Source: Cucumis sativus (Eukaryota > Streptophyta > Magnoliopsida > Cucurbitales > Cucurbitaceae). From it: 64,000 bases of DNA. Every line of letters begins with the position of its first letter. Within the stretch, counting starts at the first letter, position 1. Shown one piece after another: positions 24,687-37,300 of the stretch. The translations under genes and the position numbers were made by a program. The notes under the pieces were generated by a model. The model was not told the origin of the DNA. It was given only the letters and a program-made list of their open reading frames with translations, and made no database searches. The DNA lies in the NCBI RefSeq assembly GCF_000004075.3, contig NC_026657.2, forward strand, positions 28,552,408 through 28,616,407, written 5' to 3'.

Positions 24687-27481
24687 TCAAAATCCTTCAA
24701 CCCCAGTTCGCCGAAAGGCCGATGACGATGATTTTCGACTTCCCTGTCTGTCAAGCTCCTCAAGTGAGTGCGAGGAACAAGCACGTGGTGGAAGAGTTAA
24801 TGGCATGGTTCGTCTAGATGAAGATGGAGAAACAGACAGCCGTGCACCTGAAGGAGGTGAAGGTGAGAAACTCATCCTGGGCGCTGGGGTGATGATGCCA
24901 TTAAGGCTCGGAGACCTTGAAATCTGTTTTCCAGAAAATGATGCAGGTTCTTGCAAAGGAAAACGACAGGAGTACTTTACGTCTTGTATGCTGCTAAGAC
25001 GTTCAACAATTGCTCTCATCGTGGGCCTTTCAGATGGTTCCTTCAGAAGACATCTTTGTGCTATGTCAGCCACAATCCTTGATGCTTTAGATGGGAAGCG
25101 TCCTTTTAGCTGGGGATCCATAATCAGGGATAGTCGACAATCATCGGTGAGGAAAGGCCGGCTCCACTTAACTAAGTTCCGCTCTTCCTTAGGATGACGG
25201 TTATCAAGATTCCTCCTACCAGTAAGTAGTTCCAGAAGAACAATTCCAAAACTCCAGACATTGCTCTTAGGAGTAAGCAACCCTCTCTCCAAGGTTTCCA
25301 CAGATAGACTTGCACCAATCTGCATATATCACCGAAGTAAAAGGTCATTTACGCTGCCACCTATTAATCATCATACAATAAAAGGAGCCGAGTTTAAGAT
25401 AACATAAACCATGCTAACATATCATATACAAGAAGATATAGGAATAATGCACGCACAGGCGTGTGTGAATTATTAGATATCTCTCATACTAGCCCGCTGG
25501 GATATGATTGGTTCATATACAAGAAAGAAGAAGAAAGTGCCATCACCAATTTCAGTTGACTAACCACTGGATTGTTGGGTATCTCTGGATCGGGAATATG
25601 TCCAACACAACCATATCCAGAAAGTTTTGCACTGAAGTCTTTGTCAATCTGTATGTTGGCAGTCGAAAATTCATTGTACATCGCCTGTGGATACGAAGTC
25701 CCATCCAAATAAGACATAAGCCAAGTGAAGCACATCTCATGTCAAGTACATGAATAAGACAGACAAGTTTAATCACCTGGAAAGGTCCTTCTTCGTGTAA
25801 GAAAGCCAGACCTTGGGCAGCACATAATGCAATTTTCATTCTTGAATTCCAGTCAATGAGGGGTCCTTCAGACCTCGAATATAGAAGCCTGTCCAAACTT
25901 CCATGAAATAGCCTTTCATACACCAACATCCTCTGTTCAGAGCCATCGCGTGCATGGAAGCCAAGTAGTTTACAGAGGTTAGGATGTTGAAAAGAGGCCA
26001 GCGTGTTGACTTCATTGACAAATTCCCTTAATCCCTGGGTAAGCACAGTCACTTCATAGTTAGTCGAGGCTGTAACTGGAAACCAGTTTGCAGAGGTTAA
26101 ATAAAACGTCTTAATTCTCATTCTTTCTGCACATATAGCTCGTAAGGTTAAATCTACGTTCTGCTTGTGTAGTCCGAACCCTAGAGTCTCTTCATGTTTG
26201 AAAGGTTAGTTTATATGAAGAAAATCATGGATTTCTGGAGATTCAATGTGTCGAATGTTCCTTTATAGAAGGCAATAATAATAGCCATCCATAAAATGAT
26301 AAAATGAAGGTTAAATTGCAAATTTGGTGTTTTGAAAAAAAGTTAGAATTTAGCCTTATGGTTTGATAAAACCCTCATAAATAATTCATAGAGACCATAT
26401 ATGAGAATATATCACATCATAAGGACTAAGTTCTAACTTTTTTCCAAAACATAAGAATCAAATTTGTAGTTAACCTATACTAATTGGCAAAATGGATACC
26501 AAACAAAACCAATATGAGCTGCCACTGCCTATTCCTAAACAAATTTAAGTCACCCCAACACTTAAATAAGTAACCCCCATACAAACAAGAGAGATGAATA
26601 AATGCACATCACAATGGAAAAATATACATCGTGTCCAGTGTACCAAGTAGGATTTAAGAAGAAAGCAAACAATATGAAAAGACATCAAACCAGAAAAAGA
26701 ATAAAATTTCCAGAAAGTTTATAAACCTCGCAACCAATAGGAAATTTATTTAAGCAAACAATTTATTTATAATATAATCTCAAAAGCAACATAGCTGAGA
26801 ATATCGAGTTCATCCAAATAAAGTAACCAATTGTAGTACCTGATTTGATGAATAAAGACGCGAAACAGTGGCCTCAAACTTTCTTAAGCTAGAAGAATCG
26901 TCTCCAAAAGAAGCCTTGTATATAAAGGATGAGAGACCTTCTGACATGCACCGATCGGAAGAAAAATGATGGCAAGCAGCCGATACTTCTTCAAATGAGA
27001 AGTTGCGGAGTGATCCCGTAGGAGGCAATGGCAAGGGTCCGGACGAATATAATGATCCACTGGAACTGGAAGTCACCGATTTAAAGCTTCCTGAAATCTT
27101 CAAAGAAGCAGTAGCCTGAGGTGAAGGAAGGGGAAGTGGTTGTGGACCTGAGGATTTTTGTTCTTTATTCAATCCAATATAAAGCTTTGGTTCATCATGT
27201 GCATCATAATCTATTGCTCCAAGAGCATCCTGTTCGGCGGCATCAAGATACGAGGGAGCAGATAATGCCCTTGCTCTATTGCTGGATACTTTATTATTAA
27301 CTGGTTGAATAGGTTTTACTCTGGTTCTAAAACTTGGTGGTGCGGATTGCAAAGATCTAGTTTCAAGTTGGGGCTCAGGGAGAATGGCTGGCAAGTGCTC
27401 CTCCTTAGTATTAACAGGTTTAACGTAAACAGGCTGATCGGGCCTTTTCTTTTTAGTCTTCCAAACAGTGAAACAGGGCAT
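24687..27481 (-). CDS. Receptor-like cytoplasmic kinase family pseudokinase
   Basis: Four coding exons: 27481-26840, 26034-25777, 25684-25547, 25319-24687, giving 556 aa. The N terminus is MPCFTVWKTKKKRP, short and basic with no signal peptide or transmembrane segment; then comes a Ser/Pro-rich linker. The kinase fold runs from about residue 160 to 435 (FSFEEVSAACHHFSSD, EFVNEVNTLASFQHPNLCKLLG, NVWSFGIVLLELLTGRRN, QRCLLKEPSERPTM), followed by a Ser-rich tail. Catalytic signatures are replaced: the beta3 Lys context reads FEATVSRL, the HRD loop reads MYNEFSTANIQ, and DFG reads SGYGC. The fold resembles RLCK-VII/PBL kinases, but catalysis is unlikely and a scaffold role is inferred. Confidence 0.9.
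26309..26475. mobile_element. MITE-like palindrome in pseudokinase intron 1
   Basis: The ends are imperfect inverted repeats of about 50 bp: the left reads GGTTAAATTGCAAATTTGG..., and the right, on the opposite strand, GGTTAACTACAAATTTGA.... Both continue with an AAAAAAGTTAGAA-type block and an ATTTAGCCTTA/ACTTAGTCCTTA block. It is 167 bp long with no coding capacity. No certain target duplication was seen. Confidence 0.6.
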
Positions 27482-27872
27482 CTTCTTTTCTTCTTTTTTC
27501 TTTCCAAAGACTGTATAGAAATGTTAGGCTTTTTGCATTGATCTGCAGAAGGAAAAGCCAAATGCAGTTGTAAAAAACTGAAGTAGGTGAGATCATCAGA
27601 ATTAATACCGCCAATAATCTCAAATTGGATAAACATTATTGAGCATTTCAATGCAGCAAAACTCCAAAGGAACATAACTAAACATGCACATTGAGCCTCT
27701 CCTTTTATGGGAATAATAATCTACGAATCTAGTGCAATGATCAAGGAAGTGGATGCAATGATGAGCAAATGAAATTGTTTGATGAACTGCAATCTAATCA
27801 TCCAATTCCGTCTTAATGTTAAAATAAAAGGGATCTGACAGTCTGAGAAAACGGGGAAGAAAATTAAAAAAG

Positions 27873-27904
<32 letters not shown>

Positions 27905-28340
27905 TTCCCCGTCCTATATATTGTGGCAGAAAGCAGGTCAGATCCACAACAAGACTATGTTTAGTTTGGAGAAAATAGTTACAACCAAAATCTCAAAGAA
28001 AGTAATAGAGAGAAAAACAAAATAGAAGAAGATAAATGGATAAAAGGGAGAATTGGAACCCTAAGATAGCAGAAAGCATGATGAATTAAAAAACAAAAAA
28101 CAAAAAACAAAAAAAGAAGAAGAAGAAGGCATAGGTGAAGGTGGAATGAATTTGAAGAGAAGAAAAACAAACCTGGAAAGGATAGAGTGAGGAAGATGAG
28201 GAAAAGAAAGGGTGAAAGAAGTCAAAATTAGGAAGGGAAGAGGAGAAATAGGTAGATAGAAAGGAGATAGTTAGAGATGGAAAGGAAAACCCAGAAAAAG
28301 AAGATAGGAATCCAATAGTATTATCATTATGAATCAAACA
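27482..28340 (-). promoter_or_regulatory. 5' UTR with intron and upstream region of the pseudokinase gene
   Basis: On the minus strand a donor TTTCCAG/GTTTGT at about 28173/28172 and an acceptor TTCTGCAG at about 27546 bracket a likely 5' UTR intron, 65 bp before the start codon. The segment includes an A-tract (about 27868-27900, T-tract on the coding strand). The leader upstream is pyrimidine-rich on the coding strand. Confidence 0.5.
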
Positions 28341-29890
28341 TAGAGAAGATAGAGAGATGGAGCCCAGTGAGCCGTGGTCAAACCTACCCGGCTTTTTAAT
28401 TCATTTATATATACATATATTGTTTATTACAAATAAAACCCAAACTTCCTTTTTACCAGAAAAAAGAAATACAAAATGACGAGGGCAATTGGGTAAATTA
28501 GATAATACAAATTGTGTGTATTTCAATTCAATTCAAGCCAACTCCAAGTAGGCCTCGATTGAGGTGACACCCCCCAGTCAAAGTTGGAAAATGGTTGATA
28601 TTTGAAACTTTTATACAAAAATATTAGAATAGTAAATGAGAATTAATATTTTAACAAGGAAAGAAAAAGAGAAGAGTTATGTTTTAAGACAGCAATGGGG
28701 AGTGGACATATAGGGTTGGTGTTTGACTATAAATCTTGGCCGCTGGATCCACTTCGGGTGTGGAGAGAAAGCTACGAGCCCCCACGTTCGCGGGACCCAC
28801 TTACGTACTTGAGATTAAAATTACTAACCACAGCACAGCCCCGGTTTGACATCGCATGATCGTCATCGGGTCTCATACCTTCCTCTTCCTTCCCTATCTC
28901 CATTTCCAATTGAACTTCAGATGTGAGGTCAGTATACTTGTTTTGTATATAACGCTTTTTCAGGTGAGCACATTATCTCTTACATATTCCCTCCACCATT
29001 ATAACCTTTTTTTTTCTTTTATTGCTCAAAACCTCAAAGAGTACATTTTAATACCATTCACTCAAATTCATTTTGATAAATTATTGTAATTTTATATATA
29101 AATTTATTAATTTATAAACAATTACACAGATTTCTATTCAAAATCACATATACTATACCTTTCAAATGAAATTTCTGAATTTTTTCTTTTTCTTTTTCTT
29201 TTCAGTATCTAAACGAGTAACCAAATAAGTATATTGAGATATGTTTTGATTTCAATTTAAACTCTCCTAACCATTTCAATCTCTTCATCCTTCTAATTTC
29301 GTTACATATCTATCAATACTTCTTTTTAATCTATTTTTTATTTATTATTTGTAGCCCAAGTAGGCTTTTTTCCTTCCATTTCTTTTTATTCGGGAATAAG
29401 ATGTATTTATCCAGGAACAACGTAACCGATCGAAACTTCAAATCGATCCAGGAGAGACAAAACAACAAATTCAGTTCGAGATGCACCGTTTTTCCCTCTC
29501 TGAAATGTCAGTTGGGTAAATGGGAAAAATAAGGAGACGTTGATGTGACTAAATATTTGTAAATTTATTATCTTTGTTTAGTATTGATTTGGGTATATGT
29601 CCCGTGGTAAGAGTATTATTGCATTCACAAGTGGATGGTTCTTGTGCTGGAGACGACGATGGAGCAGAATTGTTTTGAAACAACTTGAGTTTGTCGACAT
29701 TGGATTACCTTCAATCCAAGAATTCTTTGGAAAACATTAAGATAAAAAAACTGTATATACTTTGTTTCGAAAATAGTTTTCATGTAAATGGTTGGTTTAG
29801 ATAATAAAATAAATTTTTTTAAAAATTGGGAGATGAATTTGGATAAAAGAGAAAAACAGAACAAGGAAGAAAAAGAAATATGTCATAAAA
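28341..29890. other. Spacer without a supported gene
   Basis: AT-rich sequence with a TTTTTCT-type pyrimidine repeat near 29178-29204. Short ORFs at 28856-29089 and 29625-29864 show no family features. A further terminal exon of the small gene at 29987-30525 could lie at its right end. Confidence 0.5.
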
Positions 29891-29986
29891 ATTGGCGTAA
29901 ATGTAAAAGATGTACAAATGTATCCAATTGGAAGAGTAAGAGAGGAAACAGAGGAATTAGCAATAACATTGCCCAAAGGTACTTAC

Positions 29987-30525
29987 ATTTCTGGAGCCAT
30001 AAAACAAATACACACAGGTAAACCCATATAATGGAGCTGAAGCTGGGACCAATGGCATTTGCAAGCTCAATTTGTGTCTTGAGTGCAACAACCACATAAC
30101 CCAATCCCACACCAAAAGCAGCCACACACCTTCGTTCCTGCACATCAATCAACAATCAACAATAATTTTTCTTATAAATTGAATGAAAATTCCTCATGCC
30201 ATGATTTATTCCGTACCAGAAGGCCAACATGCCAAGACCGATATCTAGATTCAGCATGTGGGAATTTAGATCGGCGATGTCCCAAATGCTTCTTTACGAA
30301 GCTGAGCATTCGAGATTTCAAAGTCCGTCGCCGTTGAAGGAGGATCCGAGATACGGATTTGGAATCCACTTCGATGAGTAGTTTATCAAGCTTTAGGAGG
30401 CGTTGGAATTTCCCGGAAGGGAGTTTCAGAGTGGCCTTCAGCTTGATATAAAGGTTACAGATCTTGGCCTGAACGCTGATTTTGAATGACCGCCGATGAC
30501 CTATCGCCATTGCCATACATGACAC
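29987..30525 (-). CDS. Possible small membrane protein of unknown function (partial model)
   Basis: Exon 1 (30525-30217) encodes a strongly basic segment (MSCMAMAIGHRRSFKI, RLLKLDKLLIEVDSKSVSRI, LLQRRRTLKSRML). A donor CTG/GTACGG joins in phase to an acceptor GTGCAG/GAACGA at 30137. Exon 2 encodes two hydrophobic stretches (CVAAFGVGLGYVVVAL; SSIIWVYLCVFVLWL) and ends at a strong donor GTAAGT after 29987, so a third exon is expected but not identified. Translation could begin at Met1, Met4 or Met6. I do not recognise the family. A non-coding explanation is not excluded, but in-phase splice sites across two low-stop segments support a gene. Confidence 0.4.
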
Positions 30526-30936
30526 CGCTCACTGAAATGAGAGCATCATCCTATTACTTACTGACCTAATCTCATACAGTATGGGCCCATTCGGATGATC
30601 GGCCCATTTGGGGCTAATCGGCCCGCTCAACCCAATCTTAAGTGTCACCAAGTATATGATAAGAATTCGAGTCTAATAACCTTTCTAACCATAGCTTAAT
30701 TGGTTAACCCAATTTTTTTCACTCCCACTTGTGTCAAGTCAAAGATAATTAGAGTATATTTGAGCAATGTCTACGTGAATTGCCATCTCTTATTTCATTT
30801 ATTTTCTTTTGACTGAAAATATGCTCAGACTCAACCAACACAAAAATTACAAAGACAACAATATATAAAAAGTCGTCCACACATACACAGATAGAGCGCG
30901 ATGGATGCATGTGTTGTCTAATTTACTCTGTCTTTA

Positions 30937-31380
30937 TCACAACAACGTGGGGTGAAGTATGAGAGAGGGTTTGACGGAATGGCGGCAGTTGGGGCAAGAG
31001 GAATGAGACAAGAGTCAAGTATCAATGCATGTGAGGTGGAATCCATGGTTGCAAATGGGCAACATTCTAAGCTTGTCACCCACCTTAAACTGGGCAAGGC
31101 AAATTGCGCAATCTGTGTTCTTAATATTTGCATCAGTTCCATAAACCTTAATCGAAATCAAAGCGATTTCTCGCTTCTTAAGCCCCGGTGTGCCAGCGCC
31201 CTCCTGTGCTCTCTCCAACTCAAAGCTATACCTACACCGCAAAACGCAGCGTAAAATAGAGTTTACTCCAACCGCTCCAATGAGTGCACATAATAAAGCC
31301 GCCAGTATCACTCCCATGTGCACATCGAAATTCATTTCCCCCACATAATTAGAACAATTGCTTGTCCTGTTCCCCTGCAC
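30937..31380 (-). pseudogene. ATL-type RING-H2 ubiquitin ligase gene with an in-frame stop in the RING
   Basis: An intronless frame starts MQGNRTSNCSN, with one transmembrane helix near the N terminus (GVILAALLCALIGAVGVNSI), a GLD-like motif (GLKKREI) and a RING-H2 domain (CAICLAQFKVGDKLRMLP, then CNHGFHLTCID). This is ATL architecture; ATL proteins are membrane-anchored E3 ligases. At 31017-31015 the frame meets TGA exactly where the family has a near-invariant Trp. Beyond it the same frame still reads LLSHSSCPNCRHS, including the last two zinc ligands, and ends at TGA 30939-30937. The decoded product stops after 121 residues and lacks the last Cys pair. A recent nonsense mutation, a null allele or a base-calling error all fit. 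Confidence 0.85.
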
Positions 31381-31874
31381 TACCTTTGGTTCTGCAAGTT
31401 CCTGCCGCAGTTTTTGATCTGTCGTTAATTCTAAACTAAATAAGCATGCTTTGTGGGTTTAATCAATGATAATAGAATAGGTGCTGCATAAAAACTATAG
31501 CGAAGGGTTTTATAGGGAGTGATTGATTGTTTGTGGCAACCTGGTTGTTATTTAAAAGAGAAAAACCTGGTTGTTATTTAGATGATGAAGCTGTTAGTGA
31601 GTGATGAGAAACCGGTGGGCAAGAAATATGTTAGAGAGTGGACACGTAGTTGATTTTTTTTTTTTTTGCGCGTAATATGTAATAGGAATGATCAGATTTT
31701 TGAGAGATGTGGTCAGTTGTAGATGGCAAAATGCAATTGGGGCGGATAAAGAGCTAGTCACTTCCGTTTTGATTAGGTAGACAAGATAGCAAAGGTAATG
31801 GTGAGTGGTGAGAATGAGAGATATATGTAGATATAATAGTGATCAATGCATGTAGGTATATTATATAAGGATAT

Positions 31875-31963
<89 letters not shown>

Positions 31964-33160
31964 ATATGGTTTGCATGCCAAGTTGCCAACCAAAATATAT
32001 CCTTATTTTTCAGATTCTACTGGAGAATGAGAAGAGTGAGATCAGATGTTGGTTGGTTTGGTATGATTTTTTTCTTTTTTTGTTTTATTTTTTTAGAAAA
32101 GCGCTTCAGAGTTGGACCAAATCCGGGTGCGCTGCATCTGAGAGATAAAAAAAGCTCTACTTAAACGTACATATCGTCATCATCATCATCATATATTATA
32201 TTTTCATTCCACTAATTTCTTGTTCTTGTGTTTTTATAAACAAATTGTAGTTTGGCTCAGGAAACCAGTAAAGAAAGAAACAGAAAAGAAAGAAGAAGGT
32301 GCTCTTCATATTTCTTTTGATAAGATCATAAAATGAATAAAAGAGCCGGTGGTGGGGACGACCAAGACCACTGTGTGTATATAATTTAAAATACAAGTAG
32401 AGTACAGTATATACTTGAATCAACGTCAAGTACAACATGTCTAAGTTGTAGATTAATTTAAAATTTATACACATATTCAATTATCTATGCTGCTGATACA
32501 TGGTTCCATCTATTTGAGAAATATTTGGACCGACTTGTTAGGATGACCCAAATTGTTGAACAATCCAAAAATGTATATATGATGTGCATAGTTTTTCATA
32601 TATTATATTAATTTATATTAAAAGAACTTCTTTTTTAATATACTTTTTATATTATCCATTTTAGTTTACATTAACTTTTTTAAAATGTTTAAAACTAATA
32701 AGATTTCTAGGGGTGGACATGCTAGACCAAAATGTCGAGCCGACCGTCCAAAATCAATTCATTCAAAGATGGTTGGTCAGAGATAAGGATGAGTTTGATT
32801 AGTGTTGGTTTGAGAAAAATAGAAAACCAACAATATTTTAAAAAAGTTCCAAAGGTTTAAAGCAACCTAAACGATCAATTGACTGACATACGATCAGTTT
32901 ATACTTCTTTTCGTAGGCAAGATCGGTTTGAACATTTATAAAAAATGATGGTTTGGTCAGACCAACTTCGACCGATAAATGCTCTATCTTAAATAACCCT
33001 TTAAGATAAATAGATTGTAAATGAAAATTTGTGCTATCAATAATTTTATCTATAAAATAATTAAATAAATAAGATTTAGTAAATTTGAGTAACATTTCGT
33101 TAAGAAATATATATATATTGATAGTATGAAGTTTTAGTCTATTGAAAAAATATATAAAGA
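31381..33160. other. Spacer with microsatellites
   Basis: The ATL upstream region is followed by AT-rich DNA. A long AG tract (31878-31960) and a CAT trinucleotide run near 32172-32191 are the only clear structures. The ORFs on the minus strand at 32196-33275 are low-complexity and AT-rich and are not supported. Confidence 0.6.
31878..31960. repeat. (AG)41 microsatellite
   Basis: An uninterrupted AG dinucleotide tract of about 83 bp. Confidence 0.95.
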
Positions 33161-33164
33161 GATT

Positions 33165-34375
33165 CAACAAAAAATAAAAATAAAACCATTCGAAAAAATT
33201 ATTGGGAGAAAAATAAAAACTAAGTCTATGCATCTTTAAGCAGTTTTTGAGGGAAAAAAATTTTATATTATTCAAAATGTGCCCGTCGACATTTTTTAAC
33301 CGGGTTCAAAATTGATCCTTTTTTTTTTAGGTTATAGCATTGATCATTTTTCGACTGTTTTGGGAGCTACCATAGTACACCGCTAACGAGCTCCACCCAA
33401 CCCCTAGCCTATTTTTTCATGTCATTCAGTATGCAAAAGATGGGATGCCACACTTATCCGCCGACTATCATCGGTCTAAAGAGGTGCAACAAAAAAAAAA
33501 CAAAAAAATCAAACCATTCAAAGAAAAGTATTGGAAAAAAATAAAAACTGAGTCTGGGGCATCTCTGAGCAGCTTTTGTGGGAAAAAACTTTTATATTAC
33601 TCAAAATGAGGTCACCTAATAGTTAGATGTGAATTTTCGAGACTTTTTAACACGATTCAGAATTAGCCCTTTTTTTGTAGGCTATGACATTGACGATTTT
33701 TCAAACTTTTTGGATGCTACCGTAGTACAATGCTAACGAGCTCCACCCGACCCCTAGACTATTTTTCTGTGTCATAGAGTATGCAACAGATGATATTGCA
33801 CACTTATCCGCCGACTATCATCGGTCTAAAGAGATGCAACAAGAAAAACAAAAAAATCAAACCATTCGAAAAAAAGTACCAGGAGAAAAATAAAATATGA
33901 TTCTAGGGCATCTACGAGCAGCTTTTGTACAAAAGAACTTTTATATTACTCAAAATGAGGTCACCTAGTAGTTATATGTGAATTTTCTAGACTTTTTAAC
34001 ACGGTTCAAAGTTGGCCCCTTTTTTTTTGTAGACTATAGCATTGGTTATTTTTTCGACCGTTTTGGGTGCTACTATGGTACACTACGCTAACAAGCCTCA
34101 CCCGACTCCTAGATTGTTTTTCTGGGCCATACAGTATGCAAAAGATGGGATGTCACACTTATCCGTCGACTATCATCGGTCAAAAGAGGTGCAACAGAAA
34201 AAACAAAAAAATCAAACCATTCGAAAAAAAGTATTGAAAGAAAAATAAAAACCGAGTCTAGAGCATATGTGAGCAGCTTTTGTGGGAAAAAATTTTATAT
34301 TAGTCAAAATGAGGTCATCGGATAGTTAGATGTGAATTTCGAGATTTTTTAACACGATTCAAAATTGGCTTTTTT
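33165..34375. repeat. Tandem array, about 3.3 copies, period about 330-355 bp
   Basis: The landmark CAAAATG preceded by TTTATATTA recurs at 33273, 33602, 33951 and 34305 (spacings 329, 349 and 354). Each full unit also carries GCTAACGAGCTCCACCC-like text, GTATGCAAAAGATG-like text, CGACTATCATCGGTC, and an A-rich GAAAAA...CAAACCATTC block. Units differ at many positions, so the array is not recent. The ORF at 34042-34248 is only one repeat unit read in one frame. Confidence 0.88.
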
Positions 34376-37300
34376 TCTTTTCTTTTTCAATTTAAATAAA
34401 ACAAATCTTTTCTTCTCAATTAATTCCTTCCAAAAATAAAATATTCAGTTTTTTATAAATTTTGGAATATTAATAATTTGAAAATGTTAAATTTATGTTT
34501 GTCATTATTTTGGATATATGAAACAAATAATACGCTTTTAGGGGATGATAAAAGTTTTAATAACATAAGTGTATAATATTTGCACGATTTTAGAGATGAT
34601 AAAATTTTAAATTCAAATTATTATTAACGATTTTAAGGATGATATAATATTTATTTTTATAAACTTTTAAAGCAATTTTTATATTTTGGCGGTTTCAAAT
34701 TAAAATTTAAAATCTATTTTTAAAACTAATTATGGAAAATAGATAAGGGTATTAACAAGATAATCCTAAATTTTTTAAATTATGTTTGGCATCGTTTTAG
34801 GAAAATCAACCAAGTAGCACGACTACAGGGAAGATCAAAAAAATTTTAGAATAGTTCTATTAAATACATCATAATTATATGGGTAAGATACAATTTTAAC
34901 TGTAATTTATTATTATGTTAAATAAATTGTTATTAGAAATATGAAAAGTTTAGAAAAATTAAACAATTACCACGATTATAGGGAAAATATCAAAATTTTA
35001 TTAGAATAATTATATATACATGTGCATCATAATTATAGGGGTAAGATACAATTTTAATTTTAACAACCACAACTAAATAAATTGGTAATTACTTCATTTG
35101 AAACCTACAAACATGAAAATCTGGTATAAATTGAAGAAATAAATCTGGGGATGTTGATTCAATCATATATCCATCCGAAAAATAAATATTTATTTAATAT
35201 TTTTACCCAACTGAATTATTTACAAATACACTGTATCTGTGATCATGGGTTATATTTAATCATTTTAACCTACACAAATACTACATTTTACTTATCGCAT
35301 AAGAATTTTTCACTATACAATTAAAATCGGTTGAAAATATATATATATAAAAAAGTGAATTTATGTTTGTGTTTGCCACTACCATAAGGATATGATCGTT
35401 TAAAAGAATTCAAATTGACGATTTGATTGAATGTTATAAAATCTAACTTCGAGTTGTTATTAGAAATAGGAAAAATATGTATTATATAATAAAATATTAA
35501 TAAATATTAAAAGAACTTTGTGAAATGGAATGGGATGAGATGACAACAAAATTTGAATTCAAACAGTCATTACTATATATATTATCAATTATAGAAATAA
35601 ATTGTTAATTAATTGATTTGAAATCTAAAATTCCGAAAATCATGAATAAATTGCATGCATAAATGTAGGGGATGTTGGTGTAATTTTGCAAATACACTAT
35701 AAATTTTAATATTTTTTAAATTTATTTTTTTTCAGTTTGTTATCCAATTTTTTGTCATTATGACGGTTATGTCTATATATAATAGAGTAATTAAAAGGGT
35801 TGGTCGAAACCCAACCCAAAATCGATCCAATCTTTAATTTAAAGAGTGAAGCCTAAGGAAGAACTTAGGTCTTTTATTTGGGTTTTGGATGGAATTGGGA
35901 GCTTTATTTCTTAGGATTGGTCTAATACCTGCTGCCTGCTGGTACCCTACACATCTAAAATTGAACAAAAACATTGAGAAATTAGAGGTGGATGTGTTTA
36001 CTAACCAAAGGAAATAAGGAATATGGTGAAAGATTGTCTCAACATCATTTATCAAATCTGAAAAGATCAGAATAAGAAATATGAAAATATAACTTTATGG
36101 AAGTAAGTTGAAAAAGAAGTAATTAATGTTAATGCTCACGATGGTGCAACCGCTAATGAAAAGAGAGAAAGACATGAGGTATACTACAATTTTGGATCAC
36201 AATGGCACATGGCCATAAGTTTTGGAAAGAAAATAGCATTTTGTTTTCACCTCTTATATTGATGATATAAAATCTCCATTTTCAATATTTATTGAGGACA
36301 ATAAGTGTATGATTTGGAAAGGAGACAAATTTGGTGTTAGTTGAGCTTAATTTCATTGTAATTAATAATGGCAACTAAAACCCACTAACCAGCTTCTGTT
36401 TCCAGAAAAGAAAAAAAAAAAAAATTGATGCGTCTGATTAAGTTGTTGATGCTGTGTTTTAATTTAATGATAAAATTGACTCTTTGCTTTTGATGCTGAC
36501 CGATGCTAACTCTCATCACCATCTGACACCTAATAATTAAAATACCAATAAACCAAGCCTCCAATTTAAAATAATAACTTGCTTGACTCTTACTAAAATA
36601 TGGCTAGATCTAAATTTTACTAGCAAGTTCCACCGTATTATGATATATTTGTTAATACTTTGGACATAAATTAGGGTCTTTCTATTCTACTTTTTGGTAA
36701 CATAGTTAGTTACAGGTTGCAGTAACTTAAATTTGAGTGGATCATTTACAAGTAGAAATATTAGTAAACAATCATGTTTATCAAAGTATTTATTTATACA
36801 TGTGTGGAAACATATTTCTATAAAACAAACCTCAAATGTAAAAAGATGCCAAATATTTGTAAATTAGTTATCTAAATAAATATTTAACTTGTCTGCCTTT
36901 TTAATAATAAAACAAACGTGGGTTATATTCCCATGTTGTCTTTTGTTGAACCAATTTGGATAAAAATCAACTTTAATAGATTTAAGATTTTTTTTAAGGT
37001 TTCCAAGGTAGGTGTATATATATATTCTTAATTATTATCTAAAATACATGTTTTTAATATTAAGGGGAAGAAAATTTAAGAATGAGTTTTGAAAAAGTAG
37101 AAAGTGAATTATTTTAGTTATTAATAGAGATGTCCTAAAAGGTTATGGTTAGAGTTTTGTCTGTGTTGATGTGATTATGTTATGGTTAGACAGAAAGTAA
37201 TAGTAAAAGGAGATGGACAGAAGAGAGAGAGATGAGTATTAGTAGGTAGAAAATGAGGGAATTTTTTTTTATTAAATTGATAATTGATAATTTGGAATTC

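Noticed and set aside
29883-29986. Read-through tail of exon 2 of the small minus-strand gene (hydrophobic, to a stop at 29883)
   Set aside because: It starts at a near-consensus GTAAGT donor and is T-rich on the coding strand, so intron sequence is the better reading.
30661-30720. tRNA- or SINE-like A-box text (TAGCTTAATTGG)
   Set aside because: No correctly placed B box follows within the expected distance, and no cloverleaf can be drawn.
34042-34248. 68-codon ORF in the tandem array
   Set aside because: It is one repeat unit. The equivalent frames in the other units are interrupted.
33165-34375. Assignment of the tandem array to a named cucurbit centromere satellite
   Set aside because: The unit length is in a plausible range, but I cannot compare sequences here, and only about three divergent copies are present.
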